Origin: Colletes latitarsis
Lineage: Eukaryota; Arthropoda; Insecta; Hymenoptera; Colletidae
Assembly: GCF_051014445.1 (NCBI RefSeq)
Contig: NW_027488366.1
Coordinates: forward strand, 20,106,001 to 20,170,000
Direction: 5' to 3'
Length of the DNA: 64,000 nucleotides
Part shown: piece by piece, positions 12,408 to 24,300 of the stretch
Layout: each line of letters starts with the position of its first letter
Position numbering within the stretch: the stretch's first letter is position 1
Notes under the pieces: model-generated
What the model was told of the DNA's origin: nothing
The model's database searches: none
What the model saw: the letters and a program-made list of their open reading frames with translations, nothing else
Translations under genes and position numbers: made by a program

Positions 12408-15400
12408 GTTCAACGAGTATGTGAAGTGTGCGAAAGTGTGAGTCTGATGAGTGAAAATCTCGGGGCTAACCTAGACCTAACATGCGTTATCCTCTAAAAT
12501 ATTGATGCAAACCAGGTTTAATGGACTGTCTCAGTGTGGTACCACTTTACTACGTGATCCAAAGCAGAAATAGCCCAGGATCCAGCCATGAAGTATGAGA
12601 AATATGAGAAAGTATGAGCCTGATGAGGGCAAATCCTAGACCTGACCTAGACCTAACATGCGTTATCCTCAATAATACTGATCGAAACCAGGTTTAATCG
12701 ACTGTTTCAGTGTGTTACCACATTACTACGTGATCCAAACCAGAAAAAAACCCAGGATCTGTTCAACGAGTATGTGAAGTGTGCGAAAGTATGGGTCTGA
12801 TGAGGGCTAATCCCAGACCTACCCCAGACCTAACTTGCGTTATCCTCTAAAATATTTATCCAGACCAGGTTTCATTGAATGTTTCAGTGTGGTACCACAT
12901 TACTACGTGATCCAATCCAGAAAAAACCCAGGATCCGTTCAACAAGTATGTGAAGAATGCGAAAGTATGAGTCTGATGAGTGAAAATCCCAGACCAAACC
13001 TAGACCTAACATGCGTTATCCTCAAAAATATTGATCGAAACCTGGTTTAATCGACTGTTTCAGTGTGGTACCACATTACTATGTGATCCAAACCAGAAAA
13101 TAACACAGGATCTGTTCAACGAGTATGTGAAGAAAGCGAAAGTATGAGTCTGATGAGGGCTAATCCCAGACCTATCCCAGACCTAACTTGCGTTATCCTC
13201 TAAAATATTTATCCAGACCTGGTTTCATTGAATGTTTCAGTGTGGTACCACATTACTACGTGATCCAAACCAGAAAAAAACCCAGGATTTGATCAACGAG
13301 TATGTCAAGTGTGCAAAAGTATGAGTCTGATGAGGGCAAACCCCAGACCTATCCCAGACCTAACTTGCGATATCCTCTAAAATATTGATCGAAACCAGGT
13401 TTAATTGACTGTTTTATTGTGGTACCACACTACTACGGGATCAAAACCAGAAAAAACCCAGGATCTGTTCAACAAGTATGTGAAGAACGCGAAAGTATGA
13501 GCCTGATGGGGGCAAATCCCAGACCTATCCCAGACCTAACTTGCGTTATCCTCCAAAATATTTATCAAGGCCAGGTTCAATTGAATGTTTCAGTGTGGTA
13601 CCACATTACTATGTGATCCAAAGCAGAAAAAACCCTCGATCAGGTCAACATGTATGTTAAAACTGCGAAAGTATGACCCTGATCAGGGCAAATCCCCGGC
13701 CTAACCTAGTCCTAACATGCGCTGTCCTCTAAAATATTGATGGAAACCAGGTTTAATTGACTGTTTCAGTGTTGTACTTCATTACTACGTGATCCACTCC
13801 AGAAAAAACCCAGGATCTGTTCAACGAGAATGTGAAGTGTGCGTAGGTATGAGTCTGATGAGTGAAAATCCCAGGCCTAACCTAGACCTAACATGCGTTG
13901 TCCTCAAAAATAGTGATCGAAACCTGGTTTAATCGACTGTTTCAGTGTGGTACCACATTACTATGTGATCCAAACCAGAAAATAACCCAGGATCTGTTCA
14001 ACGAGTATGTGAAGTGTGCGAAAGTATGAGTCTGATGAGGGCAAATCCCAGACCTATCACAGACCTAACATGCGTTATCCTCTAAAATATTTATCAAGAC
14101 CAGGTTTAATTGATTGTTTCAGTGTGGACCCACATTACTACGTGATCCAAACCAGAAAAAACCCAGGATCCGTTCAACAAGTATGTGAAGAATGCGAAAG
14201 TATGAGTCTGATGAGTGAAAATCCCAGGCCTAACCTAGACCTAACATGCGTTATCCTCAAAAATATTGATCGAAACCTGGTTTAATCGACTGTTTCAGTG
14301 TGGTACCACATTACTATGTGATCCAAACCAGAAAATAACCCAGGATCTGTTCAACGAGTATGTGAAGTGTGCGAAAGTATGAGTCTGATGTGGGCAAATC
14401 CCAGACCTATCCCAGACCTAACACGCGTTATCCTCTAAAATATTTATCAAGACCAGGTTTAATTGATTGTTTCAGTGTGGACCCACATAACTACGTGATC
14501 CAAACCAGAAAAAACCCAGGATCCGTTCAACAAGTATGTGAAGAATGCGAATGTATGAGTCTGATCAGTGAAAATCTCAGGCCTTACCTAAACCTAACTT
14601 GCGTTGTCCTCTAAAATATTGATGGAAACCAGGTTTCATTGACTGTTTCAGTGTGGTACTACATTACTACGTGATGCAATCCAGAAAAAGCTCAGGATCT
14701 AGCCATCAAGTATGAGAAATATGCGAAAGAATGAGCCTGATGAGAGCAAATCCCAGACCTATCCCAGACCTAACTTGTGTTATCCTCCAAAATATTTATC
14801 AAGGCCAGGTTCAATTGAATGTTTCAGTGTGGTACCACATTACTATGTGATCCAAACCAGAAAATAATGCAGGATCTGTTCAACGAGTATGTGAAGTGTG
14901 CGAAAGTGTGAGTCTGATGAGGGCAAATCCCAGACCTATCACGGACCTAACATGCGTTATCCTCTAAAATATTTATCAAGACCAGGTTTAATTGATTGTT
15001 TCAGTGTGGACCCACATTACTACGTGAACCAAACCAGAAAAAAACCTAGGATCCGTTCAACAAGTATGTGAAAAACGCGAAAGTATGAGCCTGATGAGGG
15101 CAAATCCCAGACCTGTCCCAGACCTAACTTGCGTTATCCTCTAAAATATTGATCGAAGCCAAGTTTAATCGACTGTTTCAGTGTGGAACCACATTACTAC
15201 GTGATCCAAGCCAGAAAAAAACCCAGGATCTTGTCAACGAGTATGTGAAGTGTGCGAAAGTATGAGTCTGATGAGGGCTAATCCCAGACCTATCCCAGAC
15301 CGAGCTTGCGTGATCCTGTAAAATATAGATCGAAACCAGGTTTAATTGACTGTTTTAGTGTGGTACCACATTACTACGTGATCCAAACCAGAAAAAACCC

Positions 15401-15790
15401 AGGATCTGTTTAACAAGTATGTGAAAAACGCGAAACTGTGAGCCTGATGAGGGCAAATCTTAGACCTAACCCAGACCTAAGATGCGTTATCCTCTAAAAT
15501 ATTTATCCAGAACAGGTTTCATTGAATGTTCCAGTGTGGTACCACTTTACTACGTGATCCAATCCAGAAATAGCCCAGGATCTAGCCACGAAGTATGAGT
15601 AATATGCGATAGTAAGAGCCTGATGAGGGCAAATCCTAGACCTATCCCAGACCTAACTTGCGTTATCCTCTAAAATATTTATCAAGACCAGGTTTAATTG
15701 AATGTTTCAGTGAGGTACCACATTACTACGTGATCCAAACCAGAAAAAACCCAGGATCCGTTCAACAAGTATGTGAAGAATGCGAAAGTA
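12408..15790. repeat. Island of divergent satellite monomers
   Basis: About 19 monomers of about 176 bp form a separate subfamily. Diagnostic segments are gttcaacgagtatgtgaag, gtgtgcgaaagtatg, agtctgatgag, cctatcccagacctaac and aaaatatttatc. The edges are abrupt. On the left, cccaggatctg is normal and then gttcaacgag begins; on the right, gtgaagaatgcgaaagtatg runs straight into caagatgattgcaaatacc of the common type. The A/B alternation is not evident, though a local 353-bp repeat occurs at about 13.9-14.6 kb. The monomers differ from one another more than those outside. The otherwise matching stretch at 32.5-36.69 kb lacks the island. No gene is seen in it. Confidence 0.92.
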
Positions 15791-18700
15791 TGAGCAAGAT
15801 GATTGCAAATACCAGAACTAACCCAGACATAGCCAGCGTTATCCTCTAAAACACTAATCGGAACCAGCTATTATTGACTGCTTCAGTGAGGTACCTCATT
15901 ACTACGTGGTCCAAACTAGAAAAAACCCAGCATCTGGCCAACAAGTATGCGAAAAAAGCGAAAGTATGTGCGAGATGATTGCAAATACCAGAACTAACCC
16001 AGACATAGCCAGCGTTATCCTCTAAAATACCATTCGGAACCAGCTTCTATTGACTGTTTCAGTGTAGTACCACATTACTACGTGATACAAACCAGAAAAA
16101 GCCCAGGATCTGGCCAACAAGTATGCGAGAAATGCGAAGGTACGAGCCAGATGAGGGCAAATCCCAGACCTAACCGAGATATAACGGGCAATATCCTCTA
16201 AAGTATTAATCGAAACTAGGTTTAATTGACTGTTTCGGTGTGGAACGTCATTATTACGTGATCCAAACCAGAAAAAACCCAGCATCTGGCCAACAAGTAT
16301 GCGAAAAAAGCGAAAGTATGAGCAAGATGATTGCAAATACCAGAACTAACCCAGACATAGCCAGCGTTATCCTCTAAAACACTAATCGGAACCAGCTTTT
16401 ATTGACTGTTTCAGTGAGGTACCTCATTACTACGTGGTACAAACTAGAAAAAACCCAGCATCTGGCCAACAAGTATGCGAAAAAAGCGAAAGTATGAGCA
16501 AGATGATTGCAAATACCAGAACTAACCCAGACATAGCCAGCGTTATCCACTAAAATACTATTCGGAACCAGCTTCTATTGACTGTTTCAGTGTAGTACCA
16601 CATTACTACGTGATACAAACCAGAAAAAGGCCAGGATCTGGCCAACAAGTATGCGAGAAATGCGAAGGTACGAGCCAGATGAGGGCAAATCCCAGACCTA
16701 ACCGAGATATAACCGGCAATATCCTCTAAAATATTAATCGAAACTAGGTTTAATTGACTGTTTCGGTGTGGAACGTCATTATTACGTGATCCAAACCAGA
16801 AAAAACCCAGCATCTGGCCAACTAGTATGCGAAAAAAACGAAAGTATGAGCAAGATGATTGCAAATACCAGAACTAACCCAGACATAGCCAGCGTTATCC
16901 TCTAAAATACTATTCGGAACCAGTTTCTATTGACTGTTTCAGTGTAGTACCACATTACTACGTGATACAAACCAGAAAATGGACAGGATCTGGCCAACAA
17001 GTATGCGAGAAATGCGAAAGTACGAACCAGATGAGGGCAAATCCCAGACCTAACCGAGACAAAACCGGCGTTATCCTCTAAAATATTAATCGCAACCAGG
17101 TTTAATTGACTGTCCAGGTGTGGAACCTCATTACTACGGGATCCAAACCAGAAAAAACCCAGCATCTGGCAAACAAGTATGCGAAAAATGCGAAAGTATG
17201 AGCCAGATGATTGCGAATACCAGAACTAACCCAGACATAACCAGCGTTATCCTCTAAAACACTAATCGGAACCGGCTTTTATTGACTGTTTCAGTGTGGT
17301 ACCACATTACTACGTGATCCAAACCAGAAAAAGCCCAGGATCTGGCCAACAAGTATGCGAAAAATGCGAAAGTACGGGCCAGATGAGGGCAAATCCCAGA
17401 CCTAACCGAGACATAACCAGCGTTGTCCTCTAAAATACTATTCGGAACTAGCTTCTATTGACTGTTTCAGTGTGGTACCACATTACTACGTGATACAATC
17501 CAGAAAAAGCCCAGGATCTGGCCAACAAGTATGCGAAAAATACGAAAGTACGAGCCAGATGAGGGCAAATCCCAGACCTAACCAAGACAAAACCGGCGTT
17601 ATCCTCTAAAATATTAATCGCAACCAGGTTTAATTGACTGTTTCGGTGTAGAACCTCATTACTACGGGATCCAAACCAGAAAAAACCCAGGATGTTGCCA
17701 ACAAATATGCGAAAAACGCGAAAGTATGAGCCAGATAATTGCAAATACCAGAACTAACCCAGACATAGCCAGCGTTATCCTCTAAAATACTATTCGGAAC
17801 CAGCTTCTATTGACTGTTTCAGTGTGGTACCACATTACTACGTGATAGAAACCAGAATAAGGCCAGGATATGGCCAACAAGTATGCGAAAAATGCGCAGG
17901 TACGAGCCAGATGAGGGCAAATCCCGGATCTAACCGAGATATAACCGGCGTTATCCTCTAACATATTAATCGAAACCAGGTTTAATTGGCTGCTTCGGTG
18001 TGGAACGTTATTATTACGGGATCCAAACCAGAAAAAACCCAGCATCTGGCCAACAAATATGCGAAAAACGCGAAAGTATGGGCCAGATGATTGCAAATAC
18101 CAGAACTAACCCAGACATAGCCAGCGTTATCCTCTAAAATACTATTCGGAACCAGCTTCTATTGACTGTTTCAGTGTGGTACCACATAACTACGTGATCC
18201 AAATCAGCAAAAAGCCTAGGATCTGGCCAACAAGAATGCAAAAATGCGAAAGTACGGGCCAGATGAGGGCAAATCCCAGACCTAACCGAGATATAACCGG
18301 CAATATCCTCTAAAATATTAATCGAAACTAGGTTTAATTGACTGTTTCGGTGTGGAACGTCATTATTACGTGATCCAAACCAGAAAAAACCCAGCATCTG
18401 GCCAACAAGTATGCGAAAAAAGCGAAAGTATGAGCAAGATGATTGCAAATACCAGAACTAACCCAGACATAGCCAGCGTTATCCTCTAAAATACTATTCG
18501 GAACCAGCTTCTATTGACTGTTTCAGTGTAGTACCACATTACTACGTGATACAAACCAGAAAAAGGCCAGGATCTGGCCAACAAGTATGCGAGAAATGCG
18601 AAAGTACGAACCAGATGAGGGCAAATCCCAGACCTAACCGAGACAAAACCGGCGTTATCCTCTAAAATATTAATCGCAACCAGGTTTAATTGACTGTTCA

Positions 18701-20824
18701 GGTGTGGAACCTCATTACTACGGGATCCAAACCAGAAAAAACCCAGCATCTGGCAAACAAGTATGCGAAAAAAGCGAAAGTATGAGCCAGATGATTGCGA
18801 ATACCAGAACTAACCCAGACATAACCAGCGTTATCCTCTAAAACACTAATCGGAACCAGCTTTTATTGACCGTTTCAGTGAGGTACCTCATTACTACGTG
18901 GTCCAAACCAGAAAAAACCCAGGATCTGGCCAACAAGTATGCGAAAAATGCGAAAGTACGGGCCAGATGAGGGCCAATCCCAGACCTAACCGAGACATAA
19001 CCAGCGTTGTCCTCTAAAATACTATTCGGAACTAGCTTCTATTGACTGTTTCAGTGTGGTACCACATTACTACGTGATCCAAACCAGAAAAAGCCCAGGA
19101 TCTGGCCAACAAGTATGCGAAAAATGCGAAAGTACGGGCCAGATGAGGGCCAATCCCAGACCTAACCGAGACATAACCAGCGTTGTCCTCTAAAATACTA
19201 TTCGGAACTAGCTTCTATTGACTGCTTCAGTGTGGTACCACATTACTACGTGATACAAACGAGAAAAAGCCCAGGATCTGGCCAACAAGTATGCGAAAAA
19301 TGCGAAAGTACGAGCCAGATGAGGGCAAATCCCAGACCTAACCAAGACATAACCGGCGTTATCCTCTAAAATATTAATCGCAACCAGGTTTAATTGACTG
19401 TTTCGGTGTGGAACCTAATTACTACGGGATCCAAACCAGAAAAAACCCAGGATCTTCCCAACAAATATGAGAAAAACGCGAAAGTATGAGCCAGATGATT
19501 GCAAATACCAGAACTAACCCAGACATAGCCAGCGTTATCCTCTAAAATACTATTCGGAACCAGCTTCTATTGACTGTTTCAGTGTGGTACCACATTACTA
19601 CGTGATACAAACCAGAATAAGGCCAGGATATGGCCAACAAGTATGCGAAAAATGCGCAGGTACGAGCCAGATGAGGGCAAATCCCGGATCTAACCGAGAT
19701 ATAACCGGCGTTATCCTCTAACATATTAATCGAAACCAGGTTTAATTGGCTGTTTCGGTGTGGAACGCCATTATTACGGGATCCAAACCAGAAAAAACCC
19801 AGCATCTGGCCAACAAATATGCGAAAAACGCGAAAGTATGGGCCAGATGATTGCAAATACCAGAACTAACCCAGACATAGCCAGCGTTATCCTCTAAAAT
19901 ACTATTCGGAACCAGCTTCTATTGACTGTTTCAGTGTGGTACCACATAACTACGTGATCCAAATCAGCAAAAAGCCTAGGATCTGGCCAACAAGAATGCA
20001 AAAATGCGAAAGTACGGGCCAGATGAGGGCAAATCCCAGACCTAACCGAGATATAACCGGCGTTATCCTCTAAAATATTAATCGCAACCAGGTTTAATTG
20101 ACTGTTTCGGTGTGGAACTTCATTACTACGGGATCCTAACCAGAAAAAACCCAGGATCTGGCCAATAAATATGCGAAAAACGCGAAAGTATGGGCCAGAT
20201 GATTGCAAATACCAGAACTAACCCAGACATAGCCAGCGTAATCCTCTAAAATACTATTCGGAACCAGCTTCTATTGACTGTTTCAGTGTGGTACCACATT
20301 ACTACGTGATACAAACCAGAATAAGGCCAGGATATGGCCAACAAGTATGCGAAAAATGCGCAGGTACGAGCCAGATGAGGGCAAATCCCGGATCTAACCG
20401 AGATATAACCGGCGTTATCCTCTAACATATTAATCGAAACCAGGTTTAATTGGCTGTTTCGGTGTGGAACGTCATTATTACGGGATCCAAACCAGAAAAA
20501 ACCCAGCATCTGGCCAACAAATATGCGAAAAACGCGAAAGTATGGGCCAGATGATTGCAAATACCAGAACTAACCCAGACATAGCCAGCGTTATCCTCTA
20601 AAATACTATTCGGAACCAGCTTCTATTGACTGTTTCAGTGTGGTACCACATAACTACGTGATCCAAATCAGCAAAAAGCCTAGGATCTGGCCAACAAGAA
20701 TGCAAAAAAGCGAAAGTACGGGCCAGATGAGGGCAAATCCCAGACCTAACCGAGATATAACCGGCGTTATCCTCTAAAATATTAATCGCAACCAGGTTTA
20801 ATTGACTGTTTCGGTGTGGAACTT
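15791..20824. repeat. 176-bp satellite array between the divergent island and the retrotransposon
   Basis: The same A/B/C monomer types as the left segment, in the same orientation, with no gene. From about 18,290 to the retrotransposon it copies about 1,383-3,917 at a constant offset of 16,907 bp, with only scattered differences. Before 18,290 the monomer order differs from that of the matching place. This region is the left flank of the retrotransposon target. Confidence 0.95.
20811..20824. repeat. Target-site duplication, copy at the 3' end of the element
   Basis: tcggtgtggaactt directly precedes the T-run. The last two T residues may belong to the poly(A) tail, so the duplication is 12-14 bp. 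The base before it differs between the two copies (T here, G at 25,197), which fixes its left limit. Confidence 0.93.
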
Positions 20825-20846
20825 TTTTTTTTTTTTTTTTTTTTTT
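20823..20846 (-). other. Poly(A) tail of the retrotransposon
   Basis: Twenty-four consecutive T on the plus strand, which is poly(A) on the element's sense strand. Two of them may come from the target. I see no AATAAA in the last 50 nt of the element. The intact uniform run suggests a young insertion. Confidence 0.95.
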
Positions 20847-21362
20847 GTCGTGGGGAAAATCTTCGAAAGACTCCCTCCCACCTCCTTGGGGAGAGGTGGG
20901 AGGCGTGTGTGGGATTCCCCGCGCCCGTACAACGACAGGCGCCGGACCTACCCACTAAAAACCCCACGGTGACCCTTCGGCACGCTTTGGGAGGATACCG
21001 GGAATCGCTCGAAGCATTCTTCCGGTATCCTCCCCGTGCCCGCGCTTTCGCGCCCATCCCCCGGGGGGACAATCGGTCCCCCCAGTAGACACACTGCCTC
21101 ATAGCGGCGGGACGGGGCCACTCCATCCCGCCGCTATCCGTCCCGGGGCCGCGTTTAGTGGCGGCTGCGAGCCCCAACTCGCAACCGCCCGCGACCCCGT
21201 TTCCATCCCTCGGCGGTCGGGCGTTCATGGCCGCACCAGACCGCCGAGGGTGCCTCCCCTTGCGTCGGACCGGTAGGGGAAGACACTCCTACCCCCAACC
21301 GGTCCGACCCGGCGCCGCCTGGCGGGAGGAGGGTCCCCTCAGGACCCCCCTCCCAGCCTAGG
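20847..21362 (-). other. Retrotransposon 3' UTR, a chain of eight hairpins
   Basis: No coding frame. Inverted repeats (plus-strand coordinates, arm/arm): 20,874-20,884/20,893-20,903 (11 bp perfect); 20,979-20,984/21,035-21,040 enclosing 20,989-21,001/21,022-21,034 (6+13 bp, 4-nt bulge); 21,063-21,070/21,076-21,083 (8); 21,101-21,112/21,126-21,137 (12); 21,160-21,171/21,178-21,189 (11 of 12); 21,207-21,218/21,239-21,250 (12); 21,264-21,274/21,298-21,308 (11); 21,324-21,336/21,342-21,354 (13 with one G-U in the RNA). The spans cover roughly 60% of the UTR. In the R1 and R2 groups the 3' UTR is recognised by the element's own RT, so such structures may serve this recognition; that part is inference. 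Confidence 0.9.
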
Positions 21363-24300
21363 TCATCCGCCACGCCGAGGCGGCCGCCCGCGACGCCTCG
21401 CGACCGGGCGACGACCTCGGGCCACCGCACGAGCGCGCGCTTCAGCACGCCGCTGAAGCTCGCGCTCCCTCCCCGCGGCCTCCTTCTGCAACATTACGTT
21501 CTCGCAGAAGGAGGCCACGGCCCTCCACTTCTCCTCGCTGCCGAGCATGGCGCGCACCACGCCCGGCAGCGAGACATCCCGCCCGACGACGCCGACCAGG
21601 ACACGGCGCTCCCCCTCCCACGCGGGGCATACCTCCAGGGTATGATCCGCCGTGTCCTGCTCAGCGTCGCAGTGGCAGCAACGCGCCGTCGGCTCCTTCC
21701 CTATCCGGCACAGGTATCTTCCGAAGCTGCCATGCCCGGAAAATACCTGTGCCAGCCGGTAGGTGAGGCTGCCATGGCCTCTGTCCAGCCACTCCTTCAG
21801 GAGTGGCCGAACAGCCCCGACAGTTCGGTGCCCCGCGGTTGGCAGAGCCAGCCGCTCCTGCCACGCGAGCAACACGGACTGCCGGGCCTGGCGCTTCAAA
21901 TCGCCCCAAGCAGGTTCCTGCCCGCCCGGGACCGCCCCCACCCCCGCGCGACGGTCGACGCGGTGCCGGTACATCACCGCGTGCGACCGCGCGAGCAGGT
22001 CCATGGGCGGCATCCCCGCTAGAACCGTCGCCGCCTCATGTGACACGGTCCGATACCCGCGGACGACCCTGAGCGCCATGCGCCTCTGCACCCGACGCAG
22101 CATAGTCATGCTGCGCCGGGAGGCAGCCAGGTCGTCCGCCCAGACGGGGGCCCCGTATAGGGCCACCGACTGGACCATTGCCACATAGAGGCGACGAACT
22201 CGGCCCGCCGGGCCCCCCAGGTTGGGCAGGATCCGGCCCAGAGCCGCAACCATCCTTTCCAACCGGGGGACCAGGCAGCGGAAATGCTTCTCGAAACGCC
22301 AGTGGCTATCGAGGATCAGCCCTAGATACCTGATCTGGGGCTTCACCTCGATGTCAGCCCCACCCACCCGAATCAGAGGGGGTGGCGGATCCTGCCGAGG
22401 TGAATGAAACGCAATCACCTCGGTCTTATGGACCGCCACCGTCATCCCCATCCCCCTGATCCGGTCGACGACGCGTTGCGACCCCTCCTCCGCGCGACGC
22501 ATGGCCCTCCCCCAGTGCGCCCCGACGGCCAGCACCAGTGTGTCATCCGCATAACACACCGTGCTGACGCCGTCGGGGAGGCCGGCCCGCAACACCGAGT
22601 CGTACGCGATGTTCCACAGGAGTGGCCCGAGGACCGACCCCTGCGGAACACCGCAGTACACCTCCCTCCGCATATCACCATCCCGGCCCGGATACTCGAT
22701 CCACCTGCCGCGGAGATAATCCCCGACGACCGCCCTGAGACAAGGGGGGACTCGATGATATTCGAGTCCCCTCCTTATCTCTTCCCAGGGGAGGGTGTTA
22801 AAGGCATTGGCAATATCCAAGGATATTGCCAATGCCACCCCTCCCCGGGAGACGGCCGCCTCCGAGAGGGCCCTCACACGACCTATCGCGTCGATAGTCG
22901 ATCGGCCCCCCCGGAAACCGAACTGGCAGTCGGCCAGACCGGGATCACCCCGCGACAGGTGCTCGACGAGGCGGGCAGCAATCACACGCTCGAAGAGCTT
23001 GCCCACCTCGTCGAGGAGACAAATGGGCCGGTATGCGGAGGGAGACTCCGCGGGCCGACCCTCCTTCCGGAGGAGGACCATCCTCGCCACCTTCCAACTG
23101 GGGGGGAATCGCCCGTCCCTCAGGCAGCGGTCGAACAACCGCCTGAGGTCGGCCCCAAGGACGCCCTGGGTCAAGACCCAAACCCGGCCGGGCACACCAT
23201 CCGGACCCGGGGCCGTGTTACGAACCCCGAGCCGTCTGATGGCCGCTGCCAGCTCCTCCTGCGTGACCCCCAGCTCGGCCGTCCACTCCACTGGGACAGC
23301 CGCCGCCGCCGGAGGACGCGGTCCCCTCTCCCCAATTGGGAAGAGTGTATTGACCACGTCCTCCAGCAGCCGGGGGTCAAGACCCTCGGTGACGGGGGGC
23401 GCCCACGGGCGGAGCTTATTCAGCACCACCTTATATGGGCGCCCCCATGGATCGTCATCAAGGGTCTGGAGGAGCTCCTTCCATGCCTGGGTCTTGGCCC
23501 GTTTGATGGCGACCTGCAGAGCAACCCGCGCCACGCGGTATGCTCCATACAGGTCATCAGCTGCCCTCGCTCGCGCCACGCCGTCGCCTGTACGTTGACG
23601 ACGGCGCGCGCGGGTGTACTGGCGTCGGGCGCGGACAGTCGCGACTCGCAACTCCGCGATCGCGTCCGACCACCAGTACACCGCCCGGCGAGGAGAAGCC
23701 CGCCCGACCCGAGGCATCGCCGCGTCGCAAATACCCGCGACCAATGCTCCGAGCCGGGCGACCTCCCCCTCTATGCTCGGCAACTCGGCCGCTCCCTGCG
23801 GCCAAGTTGCAGCGAGGGCAGCTGCCATCAGGGCGTCCTTGTCCAGGCGCCGAAGCGCCCAGCGGCGTGGTGGGGTGCCACGCAGGCGGCCGTGTCGGGA
23901 TGCACTCGCGGCGGCAGAGACCTCCATCCGGATGTACCGGTGATCGGAGAGTGTCTCTGCCCCCGCGACCACGTGCCAACACGACACCATGCGCACGGCG
24001 TTGGGGGTCGCGAATCCAACATCCACGATGGACCCCCCATATCGCCGCACGCATGTGTTCTCCGACCCCCGGTTCAATACCCGGAGGTCGAGCCCCGCCG
24101 CCCAATCGCCCAGGATCCCGCCGCGAACGGAGGTCCTGGGGGATCCCCAAGCCACCGACTTGGCATTAAAATCCCCCAGGACCAGCACCGGCCGGGCCGC
24201 GTAGCGCTGCACGCATGCCGCGACCTCGGCCAAGTACAGCTCGAACGCAGCGTGACCGCTACGGGGCGAAATGTAGCACCCCACCACAGCGACTCCCCCC

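Noticed and set aside
14029..14055. Hammerhead ribozyme core in the divergent monomers (ctgatgag followed by ggg-caaat-ccc)
   Set aside because: The CUGAUGA box and a short stem II are present, but the required GAAA after stem II is agac, and no stem III with a cleavage triplet fits. The common monomers read cagatgag.
13700..14245. Telomere-like (CCTAA)n motif, such as cctaacctagacctaac, in the divergent monomers
   Set aside because: Only two or three degenerate units inside a satellite monomer, not a telomeric tract.
20816..21088. 90-codon plus-strand frame starting at the T-run
   Set aside because: It reads through the poly(A) tail and the 3' UTR antisense, with a phenylalanine run from the T stretch.
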